Assembly (NCBI RefSeq): GCF_905220365.1
Contig: NC_061126.1
Location: forward strand, 10,540,001 to 10,604,000
Source of the DNA: Vanessa cardui
Lineage: Eukaryota; Arthropoda; Insecta; Lepidoptera; Nymphalidae
DNA length: 64,000 nt
Reading direction: 5' to 3'
The notes beneath the pieces are model-generated. The model searched no databases. It was not told the DNA's origin and worked only from the letters and a program-made list of their open reading frames with translations. This document shows, one piece after another, positions 13,533 to 23,765 of the stretch. Made by a program: the position numbers and the translations under genes. Position 1 is the first letter of the stretch. Each line of letters opens with the position of its first letter.

Positions 13533-13805
13533 TCCTATACATATGAAGAAATAGGAGTGTCTGTTTGTAGTATTAAAATAACCGCTTTTCACTAAATGCA
13601 TATCGTAAACTAAATGTATACGTATGAACTGTACATATACCATGCTTTTTTAATGTTATCCGTCTTTCTGTTTGTTCCCGTTAATCTCTGAAACGGCTGA
13701 ACTTATTTTGACAAGACTTTCACTAGCAGTAGCAGATGTAGTAAGGAGTAACTTAAGCTACCACAATATTTTCTTTTTTAAAATCAAATCGCGGGCTCAG
13801 CTAGT
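13533..13805 (+). mobile_element. Non-autonomous Helitron (Lep1-type)
   Basis: The copy runs from TCCTATACATATGAAG through GTCTGTTTGTAGTATTAAAA and GTTAATCTCTGAAACGGCTG to a CGCGGGCTCAGCTAGT terminus. The 5' TC and 3' CTAGT with a GC-rich end are the standard Helitron hallmarks. The CTAGT is followed by T, as expected at a Helitron insertion. No Rep/helicase is encoded. Confidence 0.75.
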
Positions 13806-15102
13806 TAATAAATAATTTTTTTTTTGATCTATGATGTAAACGATTTATGATGATAGTAAAAATCATTTATAATTTGTTATGCATCTATTTAAATATAATA
13901 TTTGAAAGAATAATAATAATCTTTATAAAATCGCTTGTTTTTCATGAATATCTATACACAGCCTTAACTATTGACACTACAAAAGTGTAGTTAGGAATAT
14001 AACTACTTCTAACTTAAAGAAAAATATAGATTTAAATTTATATATCTCTATGAGCAGCTTATAATAATTTATATACAATAAATACTATTCGATGACAATT
14101 AATTTTGTAAATACGAGCACAGTCGAAAATGATGCAAGTTGACAACAATTCCAATATTATGTACGAGTTTGTTAAACAATACCTAATTCCATTAATAGTT
14201 CCGCTTAAACATGACGTTTAATTTCATTTATTTTCCCATCTAAATTATAGAGAATTCCAAATCAATACATTAGATTCGCAAATTTGGTACTCGTTACGTC
14301 GAGGCTCGTTTATATGATTGATCCTATATTCTACACAATTTAAAACTTCTAGTAACAAACACATAATTATTTTTCAATCGACTTCTATAAATGAGCCTCT
14401 TATTATGTATTTGCGAGTTTATTTTCAATTTATTAGCCGATTTTATTCATTCTATTTTCTTTGGGTGCAAGACCGTCTCTTCCTTGTTATTTTTATTTCA
14501 AATCGAATATTTACTATTTTTCCGTTAACTCTTTTTTTAGTCTAAATATTAAATTGAAATTATTTAATTGTAAATTCGATTACTTCAGCGGTCAGTCTTA
14601 ACTGTTAACTGCAATAGATATAAAAGTACACAAGTGTGCGAAAACACACGTGTACAGATCCACGCTCACACTCATATCCTAAGTCAAAGGCAATATTTAT
14701 TTATAATTAAACTGACTTAATAGCTCTGCGCAATAACACGTTCATTTATTTTACAGCTGACATTTAATGAATAAAAAAAAACAATTTCTTAACACCGATA
14801 TATATATAAGATATCTTATTTATATATCAATAGTTATTATAATGTTATATAAATGAGATCAGTTATAGCTCGAATAGGCTCTCACCGGTTGTCGGTCATA
14901 ACACATTATCAATTGTCACCACTCAGAGATTTATGATTGTTTAAGCACTTGTCGAGATTGTTATTCATATGGCGTTAGAAAGAGACAAAAAATAAAGAAC
15001 ATTCAACAGTACATAAAGCAAAACGTCATTGGGAAAAAACATTAAAGATTAAATTTAACGTTACTATAATTTCAGTAGTTTATATGCCATTAAACAATTT
15101 AT
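13806..15102. other. AT-rich stretch, nothing coding recognised
   Basis: A near-perfect AT palindrome centred on AAGATATCTT lies at about 14798-14828. No other structure was identified. Confidence 0.4.
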
Positions 15103-15310
15103 AAAATTAAAATACACTTTATTCAAGTAGGTCTTTACAAGCACTTTTGAATCGTAATTAAACAAACTATGTTAAGAAACTACCAACGGTTCGGAATGCA
15201 GCTTTTAGAAAATCTTTTTCTACATTAAAAAATACAAATTTATGTAACTTAAATAATATTATATATTTATCTAATATATCCTACCTAGAAGTCAACAAGT
15301 AAATAAGAAA
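15103..15310 (-). mobile_element. 3' end of a non-LTR retrotransposon (ACTTGAATAAAGT family)
   Basis: ACTTTATTCAAGTAGGTCTT, ACAAGCACTTTTGAATCG and CCAACGGTTCGGAATGCAGC are followed at the far end by CCTAGAAGTCAACAAGTAA. The span is the same as the copy at 4218-4463 on the opposite strand, with an internal deletion that removes the ACCGGCAAGAAACTCAG-type block. Confidence 0.7.
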
Positions 15311-15433
15311 AACAATAATAGCTATATTTTATTTTTCGAAAAAGGAGAAAAATGAGAACTGATTTATCGTACTATTGTCAAGTAGTCTTCTAAGTATTGT
15401 TTATTCTATAAAATGACGTTGTTCTACATATCG

Positions 15434-15515
15434 TCGTAAAGTAAAGTAACAGCCTGTAAATTTCCACTGCTGAGATAAGGCCTCCTCTTCCATTAAGGAG
15501 AGGGTTTGGACATAT
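15434..15515 (-). mobile_element. SINE family B, 3' fragment
   Basis: AAAGTAAAGTAACAGCCTG, then CCACTGCTGAGATAAGGCCT and GGAGAGGGTTTGGACAT, match the last 80 bp of family B in minus orientation. The tRNA head is absent. Confidence 0.75.
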
Positions 15516-15879
15516 CGTCGTTGCTCCTACAAAAGCCGCTATGTTTTTTTTTAATATTTTTCGATTGTTACATCGTTTTAATCGACATTTCAATATATGA
15601 ATATCGATGTATGAATATTGCATAGTTAAATTTGTAAACTTTCAAACTATAGAAGTAATGACAAAACTGCCTTACAGTTCATGCGTACTTGTATTATATA
15701 ACGATAATATAACAATAACTGGACTATATATTATGACCTATATATATTTACTAGTCATATCTATAATATATCAAGGATCTATGATACATTGAACGTAGCT
15801 GAACAACCCGAGTATACGAATTCACTTCACAATCTTTAAAAAACATAATCGGGGCCCAGAAGAGGGACTACACACTTAT
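15516..15879. other. AT-rich stretch, nothing recognised
   Basis: No coding or repeat signal was seen. Confidence 0.4.
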
Positions 15880-16055
15880 CATTATTCTACCGCCAAAAAT
15901 TGTACTTAATATTGTTGTTTTCCAAGCTGAAGGGCATTAGTGTAACGTAAAAAGGCGTAAGAGATCTAAATTCCCTAGGTTGATGGTATATTGGTCTTGT
16001 AAGTTGGATATATAGGCGATCGTGAGCACCATCGGGTGTCATTTGCTAGTAAGCC
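15880..16055 (+). repeat. L-repeat, degenerate copy
   Basis: ATTATTCTACCGCCAAAAAT, AAGCTGAAGGGCATTAGTGT, CCTAGGTTGATGGTATATTG and GAGCACCATCGGGTGTC occur in the order of the intact L-repeat at 21120-21405, with many substitutions. Confidence 0.55.
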
Positions 16056-16070
16056 TAGAAATTTTTACTT

Positions 16071-16327
16071 AAAATATAATAAGAGTGTCTATAAAATGAA
16101 AATAGCCGCCGAATTCTAAATGCATATGTATGTATACACGGCACGTATATCAGAAAAACATTTTTTTAAATATTTGTCTGTCTATCAGTTTAGTCCGGCT
16201 AATCTCTGGAACGGCTAGATCGATTTTGATGAGAATTTCACTGGCAGTTAGATGATGTGATGAGGAGTAACGTAGGCTACAATTTTTTTTGCAAGTTCAA
16301 TTGCGTACGAACTCAGGCAAAGCTAGT
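16071..16327 (+). mobile_element. Non-autonomous Helitron (Lep1-type)
   Basis: GAGTGTCT, AATGCATATGTATGTATACA, CCGGCTAATCTCTGGAACGG and GATGAGGAGTAACGTAGGCT are followed by an AAGCTAGT end. The order matches 13533-13805 and 30009-30292. The 5' terminus is worn and its exact start is uncertain. Confidence 0.7.
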
Positions 16328-16451
16328 CTAACATAAAAAAATATCATGTTTTATTCTTTATATACATATATGTTTGTAATCCACTACCAATGTAAACATT
16401 TAATACTTATCGTATCCCTGATGGATTGCTTACCGTTTACATTTATATTAA

Positions 16452-16644
16452 TCTTAGAACCAGCGCGCACTGGTAACTTTTGTCACGGTGACTGTTTCGT
16501 TACTCTTGTCAAGTCCGTGAATATGTACAGATGCAGACACAAATGTCACGTCGTAATGTGCGCGCACCTCCATACATATTCATGGACACGACAAGAGTGA
16601 CGAAACAGTCACCGTGACAAAAGTTACCAGTGCGCGCTAGTTCT
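16452..16644. repeat. Large near-perfect palindrome (about 70-bp arms)
   Basis: The left arm 16456-16527 and right arm 16573-16644 are reverse complements with about five mismatches. They share the blocks GCGCGCACTGGTAACTTTTG, GTCACGGTGACTGTTTCG and GAATATGTA. The loop is 45 bp (16528-16572) and itself contains GTGCGCGCAC. No open frame or tRNA fold is present. The unit could be a foldback or MITE-like element, or a snap-back duplication. Its right end reads CTAGT immediately before the TC that starts the Helitron at 16642. Confidence 0.85.
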
Positions 16645-16808
16645 TATAGATGTGAAAGCAACTCTGCCAGTCTGTCGCTCTTTCACGACCAAACCGCTGA
16701 ACCGATTTTGATAAAATTTGGCATGAAGCAAACTTGAACTCCAAGAAAGGACATAGGCTACTTTTTGACGCGAAAAAAAACGCGAGCGAAGTCACGGCGA
16801 CTACTAGT
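16642..16808 (+). mobile_element. Non-autonomous Helitron (family D)
   Basis: The copy begins TCTTATAGATGTGAAAG, contains GTCTGTCGCTCTTTCACG, CCGCTGAACCGATTTTGAT and GACATAGGCTACTTTTTGAC, and ends GAAGTCACGGCGACTACTAGT. TC...CTAGT ends and the GC-rich 3' subterminal region fit a Helitron. Related copies lie on the minus strand at 28234-28427 and 29195-29353. Confidence 0.7.
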
Positions 16809-17271
16809 ATTACATAAATTTATTCGTAGCTAATTTTTATCCGTGTCTAACACATCGTGAATAAGTAATCCAGTTTAAAAACTGCTTTGATACAAAATAG
16901 AAATGTAAAAATAGACGTGGAGATGTCCGTCTTACAACATCGTACTGACCTATTTCAAGATATGTTAAATCTAGGCCAAAAGTCACACTAGAAAAAAAAA
17001 ACACAGTCAATATAAATATCAATCAACTAAATAGTTGACCTAAAACTTCAACTGTGTAATAAGTTAATTACCAATTAGGCAAACGGTTAGGTTCATGTAA
17101 CGAAAAAAGGCGTTTGCCCTTTTTTATCAAGATGTAATTTATGAGTAACGTTCTCATGAACTGTGCCTAAGATTATTTTCATTAATATATTTTTTTAATT
17201 TAATCTGTCACAACAAACATAGATAAACATAATTCCTTCTCTCCTTTATCTTTGGCTTGTACATAACCGCT

Positions 17272-17373
17272 CAATAGCAGCATGTAAATTTCCCACTGCT
17301 GGGCTAAGGTCTCTTCTTCCTTTTGAAGAAGGCTTGGAACACTTTCCACCACGCTGCTCCAATACGGGTGGAA
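17272..17373 (-). mobile_element. SINE family B, 3' third
   Basis: TGTAAATTTCCCACTGCTGG, GGCTTGGAACACTTTCCACC and GCTGCTCCAATACGGGTGG match the family B 3' third on the minus strand. The match stops abruptly at 17373; the next part of the consensus appears inverted at 17469-17548. Confidence 0.7.
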
Positions 17374-17387
17374 TACAAATTTTATAT

Positions 17388-17425
17388 TGAGTTATATATG
17401 ATACACAGATATCATATATAACTCA
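17388..17425. repeat. Short hairpin, 15-bp perfect arms
   Basis: TGAGTTATATATGAT at 17388-17402 is the reverse complement of 17411-17425, with an 8-nt loop. It lies between two oppositely oriented pieces of one SINE family. Confidence 0.8.
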
Positions 17426-17468
17426 GCAAAAAAATTCAAATTTAGAAAAGAACTATTTAGTTTTTGAG

Positions 17469-17548
17469 TTCAATCTGTGATTATAATTAATCTCGTGGTC
17501 GCTGCTGAAGAAAAACATCGTGGGAAACCCTGCATGTGTCGGTTTAAA
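17469..17548 (+). mobile_element. SINE family B, middle segment in opposite orientation
   Basis: GATTATAATTAATCTCGTGG, GAAGAAAAACATCGTGGG and AACCCTGCATGTGTCGG match the central part of family B on the plus strand. It does not overlap in consensus with the piece at 17272-17373, suggesting both came from one insertion. Confidence 0.65.
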
Positions 17549-17934
17549 CTGGGGCATAATTTTTATCCCGTCCTCACTGAAAATGAACTTTAATATAACT
17601 TCTCCTTAAGAGGACGTTGGTATTTATTGAAGTTGACTTTTAATATGCCCAACTAATAATAGTTCTAGCATTATATTGACTTATATTGTACGAAAACTTA
17701 TTATTAATGCTTGTTACGTCAATAACGTCTAAATTTAAACCGGTTAAAATAGTAAAGTAAATGAATATCGTATGGTAAAACTTACTACATTTGTATTCTG
17801 ATATGAGTCATATATATAATTGCATTAGCCTTTGCTTTTAGGTCTAAAAATAAAGTACTTTAACATTTATTAGAATATACATATAGAAGCTATTTATTGT
17901 AGTGTTTTTCATTATCATTACTTGGTAGCTAGAT
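17549..17934. other. AT-rich stretch, nothing recognised
   Basis: No coding or repeat signal was seen. Confidence 0.4.
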
Positions 17935-18125
17935 TTTGTCCTTCTACCCTTAAACATCAGTACTCAGAATCGTTGTCCTTCAGCTTAAAAGGTATGCCTT
18001 TAGAAGAACAAGCGACATTACATCTTAGCTCCCAAGTCTGATGGCGCATTGGCTGAAGTTAATATTTCTTAAAATTTAATATGGAGTCCATTATGGGTTT
18101 TATGCGTTTATATTTACCATTATCT
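17935..18125 (+). repeat. L-repeat, degenerate copy
   Basis: CATCAGTACTCAGAATCGTT, GACATTACATCTTAGCTCCC and GATGGCGCATTGGC with AATATTTCTTA follow the L-repeat order. The beginning and the CATTGTCTATGGG block are badly eroded. Confidence 0.5.
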
Positions 18126-19743
18126 TTAATAGCTGTTTTTTATCGATGCTGTAGAATAAAAAAATGAGTATACTAAGCCCGTATCGCATGAACCAACGGC
18201 ACGTATCACTGTTAATACAATACAAACTAGTACAGAAAACAGTACCGTGTAACGGAAAATTATTCTACAACGAGTTTTTTTATTTTCAGCTCATAGTTCC
18301 TGCGTTGAAAATAAAAAAAATTGTAGCTTGTATTGAATAGATATATTTTTAATGATGCCGTATGGGTTTGTGACGAATAGTTATATGCGCTATGACATGA
18401 TACACATACATATAAGGTTTTATGTATGTTGAGGGAACTCGACGAAGGCACGCCCCTCCACGCTAAATTATCGGCTTTCGTAGTATAAGTGATTAGTACT
18501 TACATTATGTATTAGTGTGCGTGAGATGACTGCTAATGTGAGAATAATGAGGGTAAAATAAATATATATTATTAAAATTAAAATATTTGTTAGTAAAGTA
18601 AAACCATGGGATTGTATAAAAATACCTTTAAATCGGCTCATTCGCCAAAGGGTTTATGGTGACAGTTAAGTTCCTTTAATAATATTCATAATCATTTTTA
18701 ATAAGTGCATAATTGTGATATCGTAAATATATGAACGTTATGTATTATACAAATTATATTATTAGCAAAGGTTTTAGTTCAAAGCAGTAGTTTTTGTAAC
18801 GATTCCCTACAAGTACAGACGGTGTCATACGTTCAGTCGGGGCGGGCCGCGATGCGTAAACTTGCAAATGAAACCGGCCTGTCGCTTGCCAGGCATAGTT
18901 TGTTGCTAGCAAAAATTATTGTCTAGACTAAGCGTTAGCTAATGAAATTACTAGACGTTTCAAGAACGATTAAATAATAGTTATTTAAAAGAAAACGTAA
19001 TATCTAATGCTTATTCTAAAACAGGAATGAGTATCTGTGTTGTGCATAAAAAGGAGTGCTTTTCGTAAACACCACTGTTAATAATTACAACAGATATTTT
19101 AGTTATTCTATATTAAAGTGGATTTAAAAATGAGCCTTTATGGTTATATTGGCAAAAATATTCATTACTAAATGAGTATTTTGGTTCAATCTTTGCATTG
19201 GGGTAATATATGTATATTAGATTTTATCAATGTCTGTTAATAGACACACCTAAAGTTAGTTTAAAACAAACTATAATTTGAATAGCTTGTACAATATATA
19301 TTTTTTAATGTTCAAAAATAGAAATCATTCCATTAATTTTATAGAAATAATACCGTTTTAAAAAAATAAAAAATAACGTCACACTATTTCACATTAAAAT
19401 TATTATATTGGTTGACTATTCTCAATCACCTAACATTATAGCGATCATATGTAACCTCTACGCAAACAAGGTGTAAGTAAGTCGAGAAGCGGTTAAGATA
19501 ACAATCCCCATAAAAGCCAAGATAGCTGACGTCATCCATCACGATATTACACAGAGCGCCCGCGGATGATTCTGCTACACAAATATTTGGGAACGGATCC
19601 TTGGAACGGCTTGTACGTGCCCACTGTTGAGTACATTCCGATTATCAACAGAACATCGTGACAAAAATGTTTATAACCATTACTAAGTCAGCAAAAAGTG
19701 TATAATTATTAGAGAAACAGTAGCTAACAATTGACTCATTTCA
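18126..19743. other. Unique DNA with two GC-elevated islands
   Basis: The island at about 18820-18910 contains GGGGCGGGCCGCGATGCG. A second at about 19465-19600 contains a perfect CRE-type octamer, TGACGTCA (19527-19534), and GAGCGCCCGCGGATG. Near 19609-19635 a short stretch resembles the SINE B 3' end but is too short to call. No coding frame was found. Confidence 0.35.
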
Positions 19744-20040
19744 ATGGAAACACAAAGTGAAATTTCGACACACATAATAAATCAAATAACTTTTAATCAA
19801 GACAACTTCAGAATAAATAAGATTGTAAAGAATTTAAGGTGTAGAAACATAATAGTAACAAAAGTAAATAATTTACTCAAAATATCCTCATTTATTTATT
19901 ATCAGGCACTTGTACGACCTTACCTAGAAAATGCATCTTCAATCTATAATCCATCGTATAGAATTCATATTTAGACATTGAACTTATTCAAAGAAAATTC
20001 ACCTTCTTTCGATATCTAGTATGTAAAGACACTAATCGTA
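19744..20040 (+). pseudogene. Non-LTR retrotransposon RT C-terminal remnant
   Basis: The plus-strand frame gives YYQALVRPYLENASSIYNPS followed by YRIHI, then a stop. Shifting one base continues as LDIELIQRKFTFFRYLVCKD (about 19974-20033). Together these match the thumb/connection segment downstream of the YADD palm in many non-LTR reverse transcriptases (ALVRP-LEYAS-W-P...IE-IQRKF-R-L). One frameshift and a stop interrupt it, and no other RT motif remains nearby. It is a dead fragment, clade unresolved, and unrelated in position to the minus-strand remnant at 3615-3890. Confidence 0.7.
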
Positions 20041-20045
20041 GTTTT

Positions 20046-21119
20046 TACGTAATTTAGCATAAAAAACATTAAAATGTCAACGATTTATTCACATGGTTCT
20101 TAAACACATTAATTCATTTTGAAAAAACATCATTATTAAAACATTAAAACTTAGAAGTGCTTCGTAATATTAGATAATGCATATCTATAGCTACATATTA
20201 ACTGCTTCAATCAATCCGCAAGCATCTCTCAGATCTCATAATCCATAATTTAATTTATTTCCTAATGTGATAATACTTGATATGTACAGTATTTACTGAC
20301 GTTGTGTCGTTAGTGTTTTATATATTTAATAATTTAATATTCATCATAGTGTTGTAAAAAAATGCTTTTACAACGTATTAAAGAGTTTATTCTAAATTTC
20401 AATTGTGTTGGCTGTAATAAAATAAAATGACTAATTGTTTTTTTTTTGTTTTCATGAAAATAAAATTAATTATAAATAAATAAACAGGATTACATCGATG
20501 TCACAGCAATTTTATTCCTAAACTATATTGTTTGTCATATGTCATATTCATTTAGCCACAGGATTTTTTTTCGTTTCATTATTTACATCAACCTAAAACA
20601 TTATCGGAGATATTGTTACATAAATATTAGCGGGCCATTAGCTTACGACCAAAAAGGTCAAACGATGTCGTTCCGAACTATTCATTCACAAAATTATTAA
20701 ATTAAAGTAATGCCGGCTGAAGTCAGAGGGGCCTGTGCGGGGAGGGGGTGAGCTAGTACGTCCATCACATCGACGCCACGTGGCGTTGCCGGTTTTACAG
20801 ATTATTGAACTTATTTTTCAAATGTAAAATTAACTATTCGTCTATTTATTATTTCGATTCGATTTTAAGATCCTTATATTAGCAAGTGTCAATTCTTCTC
20901 TTATTTAATATGATGATGACGGCACCACTCCGTATGAAATACCGGAAGTCAATGGAAACATTGTACCGCTTATATATTTACTCGTTCACTACAATTTTAC
21001 AATTATTGAAGATGTTGTTTCTTAAACTCACAGTAATATCCGCTTCACTAGCTTGCAAGTTCACTTTATATACCCTTAGCATTATTACTTTAATATAGAC
21101 ATAATTACACAGTTCAATT
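20046..21119. other. Unique DNA with GC-rich island at about 20620-20800
   Basis: The island is non-repetitive and holds GGGGCCTGTGCGGGGAGGGG plus a 14-bp perfect palindrome, ACGCCACGTGGCGT (20773-20786), centred on a CACGTG E-box. Regulatory function is an inference. Flanking DNA is AT-rich and featureless. Confidence 0.4.
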
Positions 21120-21405
21120 TACTTGGTGGTAGGGCTTTGTGCGAGCCCGTCTGGGTAGGTACCACCCACTCACTAGTTATTCTACCGCCAAATAACAGTA
21201 CTGGTATTGTCGTGTTCCGGTTTGAAGGGTGATTGAGCCAGTGTAACTACAGGCACAAGGGACATAACATCTTAGTTCCCAAGGTTGGTGGCACATTGAC
21301 GATGTTAGGAATAGTTAATACTTCTTACAGTGTCATTGTCTATGGTTGATGGTGAACACTTACCATCAGATGGCCCATATGCTCGTCCGCCAACGTATAA
21401 CATAA
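21120..21405 (+). repeat. L-repeat, near full length
   Basis: The copy begins TTACTTGGTGGTAGGGCTTT. It runs through GTAGGTACCACCCACTCACT, TGTTCCGGTTTGAAGGGTG, GCACAAGGGACATAACATC and TTACCATCAGATGGCCCATA, and ends at CGTCCGCCAACGTATAACAT. No terminal inverted repeats or pol III boxes were evident, so the class (SINE-like or DNA-derived) is not settled. It serves here as the reference copy for the family. Confidence 0.75.
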
Positions 21406-21647
21406 AATTTTATAAATAAAAAGTATAACAAAGGCAAAGGGATTTTTGGATTTTCACTTTTCTTTATGTACAGGATAAAAATTATCAAAAATAAATACAC
21501 CTTTAGAATAGTCTCAGTAGTGTCAGTGAACCAAAAGTTTTTACAAAAAAATATACTTTTAAACAAATTATTTATTTAGTTTGGATTTGAACTAAAGCAT
21601 TTTATTCATTTTCATTTTTTATTGTTTTGGGTGTGAACGGTTCTCAG

Positions 21648-21791
21648 AGCTTCGCAGTAACCAGCATCAATTTAAGACGCCAAGTTAAAGAGATTTGTGC
21701 TTTACTTGATTTGGTCATATGCTCACGAAAAGTGACATTTGATGAAGTGGAACTGATGATGAAGCCCACAACTGGTAATCAGAACCTATTA
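21648..21791 (+). other. Candidate protein-coding exon, 48 codons, function unknown
   Basis: A T-rich tract ending in TTCTCAG (21641-21647) precedes an open segment of exactly 48 codons, which ends at a strong donor-like GTAAGT (21792-21797). The translation is complex and helix-forming, with LRRQVKEICALLDLVICSRK at residues 9-28 then VTFDEVELMMKP at 29-40. The frame remains open upstream to an ATG at 21627 and 12 codons past the donor. I recognise no family. No partner exon was found in the window. A decayed transposon fragment or a chance frame are alternatives. Confidence 0.3.
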
Positions 21792-22154
21792 GTAAGTAAC
21801 TATTTTACGGGTTTATTTCTATTTCTTTAAGATAGTCGTCAAGCAATTGATGTTAGTAAACATGCCTATGATGAAGTCTAGCTGATGGTGGACTACCAGG
21901 AGAACTCCTCAATGATTAACGGCATTGCATCGGGAAAAATTGGTATTGTGTAATTGGCGATGAGCAGTTAACATTAGGCTATTGTAATTTAGGTAACGCT
22001 TAATTTGAGTTGCAGTCCACATCGTATTGAAACGGCGTTGAGTTATGTTTAGAGTCGAAAGCCGAAATGTACTGAGTATAATAAAGTGAATGATAAACAC
22101 TACCAATTGTAATTATAAATAACAAAACAACACTGAAAAGCAGTAAATAAATTG

Positions 22155-22495
22155 TTATAAATAAAAAAAAACCGCCTTCAAAAATGAACTAAAAAGAAAA
22201 AAATAATCAGTTACATCCATATCCAATTTACAATTTTTAATCACCTTTTGAAGTCGGTGCCAACAAAGTAAATAAATTCATAATTTGTATCGATAGTAAG
22301 GTTTGTCTAATGGTGTCATCTATACAATAAATAGATTTAGTTTTTGTATGTATGTATTATGTATATATATTAGCAATGTTGGCACTTGGCACCGACTTTG
22401 AGAGGTGATTAAAAAATCGTAAATTGGATATGGATGTAACTGATTATTTTTTTCTTTTTAGTTCATTTTTGAAGGCGGTTTTTTTTTATTTATAA
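22155..22495. mobile_element. MITE with about 100-bp terminal inverted repeats
   Basis: The left arm 22161-22261 and right arm 22388-22489 are almost perfect reverse complements, both reading ATAAAAAAAAACCGCCTTC inward. They differ by only a few bases and one indel. TTATAA flanks both sides (22155-22160 and 22490-22495) as a likely target duplication. The 126-bp centre carries no open frame. This is the structure of a non-autonomous DNA transposon that folds into a long hairpin. The superfamily is not assigned: a TTATAA flank is palindromic and its true boundary is ambiguous. Confidence 0.85.
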
Positions 22496-22520
22496 AAATT
22501 TATAGTAATGACAGTAGTAT

Positions 22521-22562
22521 ATTTTGAAATAAGAAATGGTGCTATATTTCTTATTTCAAAAT
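22521..22562. repeat. Perfect 17-bp-arm hairpin
   Basis: ATTTTGAAATAAGAAAT at 22521-22537 pairs exactly with 22546-22562 across an 8-nt loop. It lies just downstream of the MITE and is AT-rich. Confidence 0.8.
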
Positions 22563-23577
22563 GTTTGACTCAAAACAGAAAGCATGGTCATATTAATTTT
22601 CACATCAACCTGCTAAATTTTCTAATTTACAATTACAAGACATCATTATTGTTAATAAACAGTCAATGTAAATTACTTATTTCAATAACTTAGAAATGAA
22701 ATATAAATATAGAACGTACTTTGCTGAAACAGTCAACAAAGATTGTTACATCGAGTCTTTTTATTTATTTGATCCTAAGACGTCGTCAGGCGGCCGCGCT
22801 GTGTAAACAGAAATCCATTCCGTTAATGTTAAAATAAACCGATTAGGAAAAAATGCAATAGCGGAGTTGATAAATGTAGACATAATTCCCTTGTTATTGT
22901 TGAGTAAAGGAGAGTGTACATGAGAAACATTAGATTTTATATAGAATCTTCAATTCACTTAATGTTTTTGATATCTACCAAAAATGTTAATTTAAACTAC
23001 GGATATTTTTGTTGTTAGCTCTGATTTTATTTGGTAATGTGATTTTGAGCAAATAAATGATTTTGATTCATTACATTACTTTTTATGCAGGTAGGTTGTT
23101 ATGTTATTTTTTTATTTTATTATATATACGTTTCTACATACTTAACTTTTAACAAATATTTTCTTTTTTTATAGACAAGAAATACCTTCATGCAAAATAC
23201 ATAATAAATATATATACAATTGCTTGTATTCGCCAATACTTGAACAGAAAGGTGTGTCTTTTTTATATAAAATGTTCTTCTATCAGGATAGAAAGATTTG
23301 TAGGTTTTAATATGTAATATTACATGAATGTTCCTCTTAACATATGTATCCCGGAACGCTGAATGCTACGGGATTTCTTTAATAACCTCATTCCGGGACG
23401 CTTTTAGAAACAACCGTTTCAACATGGCTTGCATTCATGGTTTGTTGTTTAATTATCACACATTTATTTGATCAAGAAGCGCGCGTCGTTTTAATTGGTC
23501 ACGCTATTTTAGAAATAACGTGATTGGTGGAAATGCCTTGATCGTTTTTAACATTCCGAAAGTTTTGGTAATTTTGA
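22563..23577. other. AT-rich stretch, nothing coding recognised
   Basis: Inverted short blocks, ATCCCGGAACG near 23347 and CATTCCGGGACG near 23390, are the only structure noticed. Confidence 0.4.
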
Positions 23578-23765
23578 TCTATACACATAATAAAATTGCG
23601 CATGTTTGTAATATTATTAGCCCTATTTACTCAATGCATATGTGTACACACGGTACATATACCTGTTTGTTCCAGTTAATCTCTGGAACGGCTGGACCGA
23701 TTTTGACGGGATTTGAATTTTTTTTTGTTACATTCAACGCGTACAATGTCGCGGGCACAGCTAGT
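23578..23765 (+). mobile_element. Non-autonomous Helitron (Lep1-type), internally deleted
   Basis: The copy begins TCTATACACATAATAAAATT and ends GTCGCGGGCACAGCTAGT. The middle retains AATCTCTGGAACGGCTGG but lacks the GTCTGTCTGT block and the GGAGTAACTTAGGCTAC block. Both Helitron termini are intact. Confidence 0.75.

Noticed and set aside
19609..19635. SINE B 3' fragment (GGCTTGTACGTGCCCACTGT)
   Set aside because: Only about 25 bp of weak similarity; too short to separate from chance.
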